Below, in pieces: positions 11,301 through 21,715 of a DNA stretch of 64,000 bases; the first letter of the stretch is position 1, and each line of letters opens with the position of its first letter. The notes beneath the pieces were generated by a model. That model saw nothing but the letters and a program-made list of their open reading frames with translations, was not told where the DNA came from and searched no databases. A program made the translations under genes and the position numbers. The DNA comes from Phycomyces nitens (Eukaryota; Mucoromycota; Mucoromycetes; Mucorales; Phycomycetaceae): assembly GCA_022702545.1 (NCBI GenBank), contig JAHRBC010000002.1:7564001-7628000 (forward strand), read 5' to 3'.

Positions 11301-13848
11301 TGCTCTACTTTTTGAAATAAAACTAAATGACCCTCCCTTATGTAAGGTTGTCAATTACATAAACATCCGATTGGAATCTTGTATACCACATCTTCAGCTC
11401 TGCTATCTTTAATCAAGGAATGAAACACTCATCTCATAATTTTTCAGACACTAAAAAAGGTGAAAATTTTTTACAGCTATATTACACTAAAGTTTGTCAT
11501 TCCCCACCTCCCCACCTGGGAATCTCTGTAGAATATGCATATTGTTTTCTTAATGATGTACTCATTCTGCCAACTACCATTATATTCGAATTAGTTTTAA
11601 ATCTTATGAGCTGACTTTACAGCAATATATTTTCTATGGTAAGAATATTATAATATGTTTACACTCTTTAATTAATCATATTGCGCATTCTCTATTCTCC
11701 TTCTACTGCATCTAGTATTTACATCTGTATGTTTCATATAGTGGCATTAATTCAAGAGATGCTTGGTATACCGATTAACAAGCACAATATATACTGGTAT
11801 GCTATCCAAAACAATATGCTTGGTTTATTTGATCGCTTCATTCTCTGACCACAATATCTTTATAGCAATTGATGAAGACCAAAGGCCTTCCAAGTCATGA
11901 CAGTGATTCACAACAAGATGCTCGGCACGCTGATTAACAAGCACAATATATACTGGTATGCTACCCAAAACGATATATTCGGTTTATTTGATTGCTTCAT
12001 TCTCTGACCACAATATTTTTATAGCAATCGATGAAGACCAAAGGCCATCCAAGTCATAACAACATGTTGTTGGCATCGTGTATAGATTGAGTAAAAGGTT
12101 TGTACCATATACGCTTTATAATATTAAATAGTATTTGCTTTTGGTATGTTTCTATATTATTATTATATATATTTTAATATTATTTGAAATAAATCGAAAT
12201 TATAATAAAAAATAAACCATTATTTCAAATAAATGGCAGTAAAAAAAGAATGGGTGCTAGTATATAAAGTAATATAAAAGAGAGGCTATAGTATATAAAG
12301 AAACGATTTTGGTTGGATAAAAAAACGGTAGCTGTGCCTATTCCTGCCTCATAACTACCCTTTTTTTTCGCACTAAAAAAACGGTAACAGCTACCGAAAT
12401 CGCCTTATACAGAGTCTTTACTACCGTTTTTTTTGGTGGGAAAAAACGGTAGTAATGCTACCAAAACGGTAGTTAGCTACCGTTTTTTCCGCCGTAGTGT
12501 ACAAATCATGAGTTTATCTCAATCATTTTGCTTGGATGCCACCCACGGAGTTTCCTGTAGAAGTACGGAGGTTATGTACTCCTTGGTTACCAAACACCCT
12601 GAAACCGGAAAAGGTTATCCTGTTGCATTTATTATCACAAATGATCAAAGTGTTGGTCCCATCAACCAATGGCTTGTATATCTTCGCCAAACCAACCCCT
12701 TCAATCCATTGGCAATCACGATTGACTGTTGTATTGCCGAAGCCAATGCAATCACCTCTGCATTACCACAAACATCGATTCACTACTGTGAATTTCATGT
12801 CCTTCGTGCTTGGCAACATAACCTTGACAGTAAAGTCAAGCTAGATGGATCATTTACAACGCAACAGCTGGCAGAGTATAAGCAAAGCCTGAAGAACAGT
12901 TTGAAAAGTATTCTTGTTGAGTCAAATGAAGCAATCTTCATAACAAAAATTGGAGACTTTAAAAGAATGATCCAAGATCAACCTGAATTTCTAAGATATT
13001 TCGAGAGAAAATGGATAGGAAGCGAAAATATATTGAGAAGATGGGGACGTCCTTTTGTTCAGCAGCACCACCAAAGATACTTGACAAACAGCTACATTGA
13101 ATCATGGCACAACCAACTGAAAGTCATTTATTTCAATCGTGCAAGAATCAGAAGATTGGACCGTCTTGTCTTTATCCTGACCAACGATGTTGAGTTCTAC
13201 TATGAACAAGAGGTTGAAAGACTTAATTTCAGCAATGGAAGAATGGGTCCTGTTGAAAACGAGCTTTCAAGAAACTCCTTTGCTGCCTCCCAAATCCAAG
13301 AGGACATACTCCCTTCTATGATCATTAACCCTTTGGGTGAGATTAGTAATAGTATGGATGACTCTCATGGTGAGTGGCAAATCAAGTCTTTTTCAACAGA
13401 AAATCAATGGTATACTGTCATGATTGAACATGGGTTGATCCAAAAGTGTTCTTGCCCCAGTTTCCACCGTCGCCAACTGCCATGTAAGCATATGTACCTG
13501 CTCAAGCAATACAGTAAAGCAAATTTGGTATATCATGAGCAGCAAGACCATGCACACATGCAGTTGCAACAATCAGCCCAGAGTGTCAGAAATGAAGCTT
13601 TAGTGGATAACAATGTTGAGCAAAGAAATGGATTGCAAGATCCTAGCTTAGTAATCCAAAGTATTATGGCCAATGCAACAACATTGTATCATCAGAGAGA
13701 AGATTTGGAGAGATTGAGGAGCATTCCAGGTGTGGATATTTCTAAGTTAGAGATGGTAGACAGGTTACTGTTTGATGCATTAAAGCATGTTGATGACTTG
13801 AAGAATGAAAACTCTCTTCATTTCCAAAATATAAATACTCAACGTTAA
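8375..13848 (+). CDS. MULE transposase (FAR1-type finger, MULE core, SWIM)
   Basis: Cut-and-paste transposase. Exons are 8375-8938 and 9000 onward, with a GT-AG intron at 8939-8999. The second exon is interrupted at 9168 by CACTA A and resumes at 12503. With A and one TAC removed the frame is open for 692 codons. N-terminal residues about 60-130 carry a WRKY-GCM1/FAR1-like finger (CHRSG...CGC...HINH). The core has LDATHGV (first catalytic Asp), ITIDCC and the FHVLRAWQ segment. A SWIM finger CSCPSFHRRQLPCKH lies near 13449-13494. The gene was intact when A landed; it is now interrupted and unlikely to be expressed whole. Confidence 0.9.
9169..12499 (-). mobile_element. CACTA element A (3.33 kb, degenerate)
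   Basis: Ends CACTATGGCGGAA / TTCCGCCGTAGTG with 3-bp duplication TAC (9166-9168, 12500-12502), the CACTA hallmark. Alternating subterminal repeats of AAAACGGTAG occur within about 200 bp of the ends. It is the same family as B and C in reverse orientation, with size 3331 bp against about 3335. The inside holds only decayed tnp2-like reading frames at 9578-10455. From 10470 to 12300 I see AT-rich sequence with an imperfect internal duplication (about 11755-12060) and no gene. Confidence 0.92.
9578..10455 (-). pseudogene. tnp2-like C-terminal remnant in CACTA A
   Basis: Three minus-strand frames, 10455-10228, 10218-9982 and 9880-9578, are the same peptides found in B and C. The first two are separated by one in-frame TGA. 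The last two are separated by a GT-AG intron (about 9981 to 9916). The last block, beginning VGTVEFYFEH and containing HQVGLIQYP, has the arrangement of the tnp2 tail. No N-terminal catalytic region is present. The stop is shared by all copies, so it predates the spread of the family. Assignment to tnp2 rests on resemblance and on the element ends. Confidence 0.55.
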
Positions 13849-14640
13849 TAAAAATCAATCTTTTTCATAATAGGTTTTGTAACAAAAAGTATTTAAAAAA
13901 TGTAAATAGATCACACTACAAGAATTTGTAAAAGTAAAAGCTGTCACAAGTTCCTGTTATTCCTCCAAATTTAAACATCAGATGATAGAAAATAAGGAGA
14001 TGCCGCCTCAGCCCCCTCTGCAAAATAAAGAGCCAGGCACTGAAGCTTCAACTTGGGCTCAAACAGTGAGTTCTAACCGCCCTGCCAAGCAAAGACTTGC
14101 TCCTTCTGCCCACCGAGTAGCTGCTTCTACTTGTATGTTTGTCCTTCCTTCTGGTCCTACTGGATATAAGTATGTGTACATTCCACGTTCTCGCCGCCTT
14201 ACCCATCGGGAAGTCCGCCAATCTCTCAGAACCCTTGGTGTGGAATCCTCGCGCCTTTTGGACATTACTTTTCCTGCTCGTGGTGTTGTTGGCATCCTTG
14301 TATACCTCCAGTATCTCTCTGAGTTCCAAGCCCAGTTGTCTTCTGCCTCTATCAAGTGGTTAGATGACTTTGATCCCCTGGATCCAAGTCATATTGCTGA
14401 TCCCAAATATGCTGGGTTGTCAATTCATGACCGTGCTCATACTGCTGCCCAGCTTCATCATAACCGCTGTCTCCATGCTCTCAAGTACTTGCGTCCCCAT
14501 GTTGCTATCCCAGTTGCCCACTTTTTCTGTAATGAAGGGTGGATTGCTCCTGAAGATGTCCCCACCCGTGTTGCTCCTGGTTCTGGCTTGCTGGACAACT
14601 CCCTCAAAAGATCTCACAGTGGTTCTGTTAGCATATCTGA

Positions 14641-17600
14641 ATGAGTGACATCTCATTAGGACTTTGGAATGCTAATGGGCTTCAACACCATGCTATTCAT
14701 GATGTTCTTCAACACTGTCAGTCCTTACATATGCTTTTTATTACAGAAACTTGGCTTCTCTCTCCTTCTCTCATTCCTACTTCCTGGTCTCAAATCCATC
14801 TTTATGGTTCTCTAGTTGCTGGCTCATATCGTGGTTCCATGGGAGTCTCAGTTCTCATCTCCCCTTCCTGTCCTTACCCAGTTACCCAAGCCCCTATGCC
14901 CTCCAAATATGCCCTTGCTGTCAAAATTGGCTCACTCCGTATTATATGCCTATACCTCCCCCCCACTATGTCTACACCTGATGCTCTTGCCATTCTATCC
15001 TCCCTTCCTTTGACACATGATACTATTATCTGTGGTGATCTGAATGCACGCTTGGGTTCTCTCACAGGTGACTATGCAACCAATTCACGTGGTCTTGCCT
15101 TATGCCAATGGATTGAAGAGTGCCAGCTTCATGTTGTCAATGGTGACCTGGCTCCTTCTATCCCCACTTACCTCTCCTTCCGCCTCAATGTTGAAATCAG
15201 CAGCATTGTTGACCTATTCTTGACCAATATGACCCTCCAAAACGCCTCTCTTGATATCCACATTGACCTCTCCCTTAACTCTGACCACCGCCTACTATGC
15301 CTCTCTTTCCAATATGATTTTGACTCCCCTCCCCCTCCTCTCCACCCCCTTGAGGCAAATATGGAACCTCTCACGCCTCCAAGAACCTGATGTCAGCCAA
15401 CTCTATGCCAATACTTTTATGACCATGTCTACTGACTTCAAGCACACTCTCCTTACACTCACTCAAGACCCTCCAACTACCTGTCCTCCAATTGATCTCC
15501 TCACTGATCAGTTCAATTCTCTCCTTTATGACTCCCTGACCAGTTCAGTTGGCAAGCGTCCCTCACGTCCTAAGCACTGGAAAGCCTTCTGGAACCCCTC
15601 CTTGCAACAAGCTGCTGACCATCGCAATTTCTGTTATAAGAAGTGGCGGTGTGCCAGTGGTATTGACAAGATCCCTTGGTGGGATAAGCACACTAAGGCC
15701 CAGACTGAATTTCGCTCCCAAGTCCAAACTGCCAAACGTCAATCCTGGCATGCCTTTTGCAGATCAATGGAACGTGATTTTGCCAAGGCCACATCAAAGA
15801 TCAAGCAACTGAAACGTAGGCGCCAACCCCAGCACGTTTTCCAACATGATGATGGTGCAGCCCATGCAGCTTCTACCATGTGTGACCACCTTGCCTCTGT
15901 CTATAGTGGACATCTTCTTCCTGTTTCGCGCCCACCCCCTCCTTCATCCTCTACTGCTCTGCCTTTTGCCTCTGCTGACTCCCCACTTGATTCTTCAATG
16001 GTGGAGGGATGCATGCGATTCAGGCCTAACCGCAAAGCCCCTGGTCCAGATCATATACGTGCTGAAATGCTTAAGCCCCTTCGTCCCCACATTGCCCCTA
16101 TCCTTGCACTCCTTTTCACCCTATGCTGGCAATGGTCCTATGTCCCTCTCCTTTGGCGTCAAGCCCAGGTGTTCCCTATCTACAAAAAGGGAGATCCTAC
16201 TCAGGCTGCCAACTATAGGCCAATTTCACTCACTTCTGTCCTAAGAAAACTGCTTGAAATGTGCCTCTCTCCCCTCCTACACCAGTTCTCTCCCCCTCTT
16301 GATGTTGCCCAGGGTGGATTTCGCCCTAGACGTGGTGCAATGGATCAAGCTCTCTGCCTTCATGACCTTATGAAAGCTTATTTCCACCGTCATAACCATT
16401 ACCCAGTTGTTGCTTTTCTGGATATCAAAGCTGCTTATGACACTGTAGATCGACGTGTCATCTGGGATGCTCTGGCCAAACGATCCACTCCCCCTGCTCT
16501 TCTTGGTCTTCTGGTCAACCTCTTTGACAATGTCTCCATTTCTGTTCTCCTTGGAAACTTCTCTTCACACTCCTTTGCCCCTGTTACCGGTGTTCTCCAG
16601 GGTTCAGTTCTCAGCCCCCATCTGTACTCCATCTATGTCAACTCCTTACCTCCTCTCCTGCGCACAGTTGCCTCCCCCCTCTCCTCCACCTATGTCCCCT
16701 CCAAGTCCCCCTCCTCCTTGGAGTCTTACCAGTCCCTCCTTGGCCCACCTGGTGCCAATGGTTTTGACCATCCTGTTGCCCCCACCCCCATAAACTCGCT
16801 CCTTTTTGCTGACGATGTAGCAATCTTTGGTTCTGCTGCTAATGTCCAGAGTATGCTCAACCTTGCTGCCCAACATTCATATGCACTTGGCTATCGTTGG
16901 AGTTCCTCAAAATGTGCCATCCTTTACCCTCCTTCCCGTTCTCTTCGCCATCCCAATCTCTCTCTGTATGGTGAGTTACTCCCTGCAGTAGATGAGTTCA
17001 CCTACCTTGGTATGCCCTTTTGTAATAAGGGTATTTTTGGCCCCTCTATTGTCACACATCGCTGTTCTGGAACGTTGGCTACCATGGCTACCCTCAATGC
17101 TGTTGGGGCCTGCAGATCTGGCTTTTCCCTCCTTTTGAGCTCAAGACTCTATCGCACTTTTGTTCGCCCCAAATTTGAGTATGGCCTTGCTATCTCACGT
17201 CTATTACAAAAGGATCTTACCCAGCTTGAAAAGATCCAGGACAAATGCTTGCGCAGGATAGTTGGTGGGCATGCTACTTCCTCAACAGCTGTCTTCAAAC
17301 ACATATGTAACCTACCCTCCATGTGATTTTGTGCTGATATCCTCATCACCAAGTTCTGTATCCGTGCTCATTACCTTCCTTCTGGCTGTTTATTGTCTCT
17401 CCTTCATCTTCACCATCCCCAATCCTCATCTCTCGCCTCCCTTTGTCAGAACCCACTGCTTCTCAGCATCCCACTTGATCTGAATGTTCATTCTGCCAAT
17501 GCCTTGTCACGCCACTTTGAGTCTTTTAGACAACAAAAGTTTGACCAATTCAGGGGGTCCACAAGCCAAATCCTGCTCCTTGCCTGCCGCCCTCTTCTGG

Positions 17601-17959
17601 AAGTGGATCCTGTGTTGTTTCTGCCTGCAACTTGCATTGAACGTGGCCGTTTAGTTTGTTGGAGAATGGGCTGGCTTCCTGGTAAGCCTAGAGAGTACAC
17701 TTGCCAACAGGACCATACTTCAAGACGCCATCTCCAAACCTGCACTGCCATTCCTTCTCACCTCCTTGCCATTCTTCCTCCTCCTCCCACTCCTGATATC
17801 AACACCATTGACTATGCCCTCACTTCCCTGCCTACCACTGCTACCACACGCCCCTCCTACTGGACTGCCCTCCTTACCATCCTCTGGCATATTGACATCC
17901 TCTGTAACCCAGATGGAGACTATGCCCATGAGACTGATCATGGCCTTTCTTGGCATTAG
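14641..17959 (+). pseudogene. LINE-A ORF2 (AP endonuclease, reverse transcriptase)
   Basis: Nicks target DNA and primes reverse transcription. The start at 14641 overlaps the ORF1 stop. The endonuclease is at 14641-15340, with LWNANGL, FITETWLL, CGDLNARLG and SDHRLL. The RT is at about 15900-17100, with FLDIKAAYDTVDRR, GVLQGSVLSP and FADDVAIFG. The tail has an HTSRRHLQTC finger remnant that lost one cysteine relative to LINE-B (CPCGTDHTSRRHLAEC). A one-base shift in the C-rich run near 15330-15350 separates endonuclease from RT. A TGA at 17324-17326 replaces an arginine codon of LINE-B. No RNase H is seen. Total 3.3 kb, full length for this family. Confidence 0.92.
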
Positions 17960-18239
17960 TTTAGCTAGATTTCTTTTCTTTCTTTCCACTCTTTCTGAAA
18001 TGTTTCTTGTTCTGTAAATCTGTCTCCTCCCTTTCACTGTTACACCTTTTTACACAGCTGCAAAGTGGAGAGCAGGTTCAGGCTTTTAGCTTAGTATGAT
18101 TTGTTTCCCTTCTCCCCCTCTACTTTTTTTGTCTTTGTGATTTCCTTAGACTTTTTTGTTCCTCTCTTTTGCACCTGGGATGCTATATGATCTATAGATC
18201 GCCAGCATTATATCCCTATAATAAAAAATAATCTTTAAT
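17960..18239 (+). other. LINE-A 3' UTR
   Basis: Shared with units 2-4. It ends in a hairpin-like tgatctatagatcgccagca segment and ataaaaaataatctttaat, directly joined to the 15-mer. It is the probable 3' recognition end for reverse transcription. Confidence 0.7.
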
Positions 18240-18254
18240 CTGAGCTAAGCGGGC
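18240..18254 (+). repeat. 15-mer tRNA-derived junction repeat, copy 2
   Basis: CTGAGCTAAGCGGGC between LINE units 1 and 2. The rest of the tRNA is absent here, as expected for a target duplication. Confidence 0.93.
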
Positions 18255-18264
18255 ATACTCTTTC

Positions 18265-19456
18265 TGACACGGGTGTCGTAGGGTTTCCAGCTTCGCCCAC
18301 TTCTCTCCATTTCACGTGACTTTTCCAAGGTCTTCCCTGCTAGAAAGCGTGACGTAGCATCCTGATCAACTTGGCAACGTCACCTTTCTCCATTTGCAAG
18401 TCACCTTATTTCTCATATCTCCCTTTTCTCCGCACTTCTTTGATTTTCCATATTTGTCACCCTCGCTCTCATTTCAAACCCCTCCTATCCATTTTCATAT
18501 TTATCCATTGTACACTATTTTTGTCATCTATCTTCCCTTCCCTTCTCCCCACGTTGCTGTCTGTGTGCACTTATCTTTCTCTTCATGTTATCTACCTCTT
18601 TACACCCTCTCACACATCGGCACTTCATTTTATTCATACCCCTTCATATCTCTGTCCCTTCTCTCTCACTGCTCACTTTATCATATTACTGTTATCCATA
18701 TCTTCATACTTCATATTTACATTGTCTTTGCACATTTTCATATCTCATTTTGTCTTATCATATTTGTCCTCCATTTTTATATTATCACCTTCACTGTATA
18801 TCCCATTTTCTCATACTATCATATCTTATTTTGTCTTATCATCTCATACCTCTCCCCCCAAAGTCATTATTATCCTTATCCATTATCTCATATACTGTTC
18901 TATTTTTCATTCACACACCCAATTCCTATATTTTATTATTAATCAATTCACCATTTATCACTAAGTAACATTTTATGAAGTCTATATAAGAGACCAAAAT
19001 TTCAATCAATAAACATTATCAGTTACCTCTCTCTTAATTTCCGTCCCTGAACTAGTGAATTGTCTTGTATAGAAATTCCTAGTCATACCTGTGCCAAGAT
19101 TGATTTTTCTTTTCATCCAATTCCCTTTTCCGTCCAAATCTGTATCTTCCCAGTACCTTGCTGTCAACTTTAGTAATTGTCCTGAGTGAAATTATCTAGT
19201 TCCCCTCTCCTATTATATCTCTTCCTCCCTGTTTCCATTGCTGTCAAGAATATATTCAACTGTCCCAAGCGAAGTTATATATCTCTATCCATATTTTCAC
19301 CTTTTCTTTCTCTTGTCCGTTTCTTGCTGTCCAATTTCGGTTTCTACCCCCGTTATTGTCTATCTCTATCACACCATCGTTATTGTCAACGAGTGGTATT
19401 TAATTTATTATATTTTCTGACTCGTTTTCACATCACAACAAACTCACCACGCGTCA
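18265..19456 (+). repeat. Solo LTR-like element M3 (1192 bp)
   Basis: TGACACGG...CACGCGTCA with duplication TTTC (18261-18264, 19457-19460), starting 10 bp after the 15-mer. GTGACGT at 18349-18355, TATA box TATATAAG at 18983-18990, CAATCAATAAA downstream. Three leader hairpins: 19051-19078, 19174-19194 and 19258-19276. Long open frames at 18371-18968 are low-complexity and are not genes. Confidence 0.86.
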
Positions 19457-19674
19457 TTTCCCTTATAGGATATTTTTCCCCAAAAAATTTCCTTTTTTAG
19501 TAATTTTTTGCTGATACCTATCTACCCATAGCAACATTGAACATCCCCAAGCATCCATTGTCTAAGACGTCGCATCCAACAGCCATAACACCATCCTCAA
19601 CACGCTTACCCATCATAGCACCCACTGACCAAGTCTCAGAACGATCGAACAACTTTTTTCCGTTGAGATTACTG

Positions 19675-20559
19675 ATGTCAACATCATTGCCCCCATCTCT
19701 CATGCAGGGAATGCCAAGTGATCTCATGGCATACCTTGCTGATCTTGCCAAGAAGGTCGATGCCCTCACTGCTGCCAGTGCCCACTGGGAAGCCGTTGCG
19801 GCCAAAAACGTCCGGTTGACAGAAGAACTTGCTGAGACCAAGTTGCAGCTTGCCAAAGTTTTGGGCAAACAAAACTCTTCCCCCCAGGGTCCAGCCCCTG
19901 TTGTTTCACTCTCCGCCCCTGTCCCCACACCCAGTTCCCAGGAACCAGGGTTAGAAGCCTCCACCTGGGCTGTAAAGGCCAGCGTCCACCACCCTCCCCC
20001 CACCCGCAAGAGTCCCTCTCCTCGTCAAGTTGCCGCCTCCCAGCGAGTATTCACTGCCCCCTCTGGCCCCAACGGATATGAATACATTTATATCCCATGT
20101 TCCCGCCGCCTCACCCATAGGGAAGTGCGCAGTTCCCTCAGAACCCTTGGCGTTGACACAGCTCGTCTTCTGGACATCAACTTCCCTGCTCGTGGCGTTG
20201 TGGGTATCCTTGTCCACCTCCAGTTCGCCTCTGACTTCAAGACACAGCTTGAAAAAGCTGGTGTCGAACTCATCTTGGATTTCGATCCTTTGGACCCCCA
20301 GCACTTGGCTGACCCTAAGTTTAGGGATATGTCAATTGACGACCGTGCTGACCAGGCCATGGAAATCCAGCACGATAGGTGCATCCAAGCCCTTAAGTTC
20401 CTGCGCCCCCATGTTGCCATACCTGTGGCCCATTACTTTGTTGAAGCAGGCTGGATCTGTAACGACGAAGTGCCCACTCATACAGCTTTGGAGGGTGATG
20501 CTGAATCAGCCTTCAAAAGAAAATGTAGCCTTGCTCCCAGCGACCATATGGAAGAATGA
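19675..20559 (+). CDS. LINE-B ORF1
   Basis: Intact 294-codon ORF1. The start is at 19675, because MSTSLPPS matches the other copies; a longer frame from 19537 has no support. Residues about 20-65 look like a coiled coil (LADLAKKVDALTAAS, ELAETKLQLAKVLG). The central block YEYIYIPCSRRLTHREVRSS and VVGILVHLQ is shared with LINE-A and may be an RNA-binding fold. It presumably coats LINE RNA. The stop overlaps the ORF2 ATG in the sequence aATGAg, the same arrangement as LINE-A, which suggests coupled reinitiation. Confidence 0.87.
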   Translation: MSTSLPPSLMQGMPSDLMAYLADLAKKVDALTAASAHWEAVAAKNVRLTEELAETKLQLAKVLGKQNSSPQGPAPVVSLSAPVPTPSSQEPGLEASTWAVKASVHHPPPTRKSPSPRQVAASQRVFTAPSGPNGYEYIYIPCSRRLTHREVRSSLRTLGVDTARLLDINFPARGVVGILVHLQFASDFKTQLEKAGVELILDFDPLDPQHLADPKFRDMSIDDRADQAMEIQHDRCIQALKFLRPHVAIPVAHYFVEAGWICNDEVPTHTALEGDAESAFKRKCSLAPSDHMEE

Positions 20560-21715
20560 GTGAGATCTCATTTGGACTATGGAATGCAAACGGTCTTCAA
20601 CCCCATGCTATTAACGACGTGCTCAACCACTGTCAGTCCCTACATATGCTCTTCATCACAGAAACATGGCTCCTATCACCTGCGCGTATACCCACATCAT
20701 GGTCCCAAATTCATTTGTACGGATCCCCTGTTGCTGGGAACTACCGTGGGTTGATGGGAGTTTCATTGTTAATCTCCCCCTCCTGCCCTTATCCCGTCAC
20801 CCAAATCCCTATGCCCAAAAATTATGCCCTCGCCGTCAAGATTGGCACCCTTTGACTGGTTTGCCTATACCTGCCATCAAACATGCCCACTGCCGATGCC
20901 CTTTCCGTCCTCTCAGCCATTCCTTTAACTGATGACACCATTATATGTGGCAACCTCAACGCCAGACTGGGTTCTCTCACTGGTGATTATGCCACCAATT
21001 CCCGCGGCCTAGCCCTCTGTGAGTGGCTAGAAGAATGCTCCCTTACTGTCCTTAACGGCTCCCTCTCTCCATGCACCCCCACCTACATTTCCTTCCGCCG
21101 TGATGTTGAAATCAGCAGCATCATTGACCTCTTCATCACCAACACCAACCTCACCAACCCCTCCCTCCACATTGCCACTGAACTCTCCTTGGGCTCTGAC
21201 CACCGCCTCCTCTCCCTTTCCTTTACCTATGCCCTCCAACCCACCCCTCCCCCTTCCCTTCCCATTCGACGCCTCTGGAACCCATCCCATCTCAAGGAAC
21301 CAGAGTGTTTAGACTTATATACCTCCACCCTCATCACCAATTCTGCCCCCCTCCGTTCCACTCTGCAAGAAATTGTAGAAAATCCGCCCTCCTCTCCTCC
21401 CCCCATTGATGCCCTCACTAACGATTTCAACTCACTCATTTATGACTCTCTTAGTAGCTCAATAGGTAACCGCCACTGGAAAAACCCCTCGATTTCACCT
21501 AGTATAAATGGTGCAGATGGGTACTAGAAACATAGAGCTTTTTTTCATCTCAGACATTATTTTTTTTAAAAATAAAAAGTATAATTTTGATGCATCCTAT
21601 TGGTTCGGGCAAAGGATCAAAGAACAATAGCCTTTTTCTTGTCTATAAAATGACAGCAAATAAAAATATGTAGCACTTGTTTCCTTTTTTATCTCACAAT
21701 CAAATAATATAAACT

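Larger units (their letters stand above)
8229..14003 (+). mobile_element. MULE (Mutator-like) DNA transposon
   Basis: Terminal inverted repeats of 46 bp with one mismatch (8229-8274 and 13958-14003, starting GCATCTCCTTATTTTC) are flanked by the 8-bp duplication CGCCTCAG (8221-8228 and 14004-14011). LINE unit 5 shows the empty site at 33840-33860. It encodes one transposase with zinc finger, MULE core and SWIM finger. CACTA element A is inserted inside its gene. Confidence 0.95.
7974..14644 (+). pseudogene. LINE-A ORF1, split by a MULE
   Basis: RNA-binding protein partner of the LINE. Coding parts are 7974-8228 and 14012-14644; joined without one copy of the 8-bp duplication they give 295 codons, against 294 for LINE-B ORF1. 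The N-terminal part has a heptad-like coiled coil (residues about 25-75, QSRTAQLETL...LENAKTMIADLQAENAML). The central part (VYIPRSRRLTHREVRQSLRTLG...VVGILVYLQ) could form an RRM-like fold, but that is only a guess from pattern. The ATG at 7974 is chosen because MSTSLPPS is conserved in all three copies. The stop overlaps the ORF2 start (ATGA at 14641). Frame and stops are otherwise clean, so only the MULE disrupts it. Confidence 0.85.
5999..18239 (+). mobile_element. LINE unit 1 (LINE-A), youngest, with nested insertions
   Basis: Non-LTR retrotransposon bounded by the 15-mer at 5984-5998 and 18240-18254. Without its insertions its 5' end reads actgctctttcactttaac, exactly as in unit 5 (33389), which proves that the LTRs at 6009-6761 and 6767-7750 are later arrivals. 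It encodes ORF1 and ORF2 and has a 3' UTR ending in aataatctttaat without a long poly(A). ORF1 is split by a MULE. ORF2 carries a frameshift and a stop, so the unit is dead. Confidence 0.85.

Noticed and set aside
18371..18968. Three overlapping long open frames.
   Set aside because: Low-complexity T/C-rich sequence within LTR M3. The frames are Ser/Phe/Tyr/Leu-rich in all phases and have no homolog in the other LTRs.
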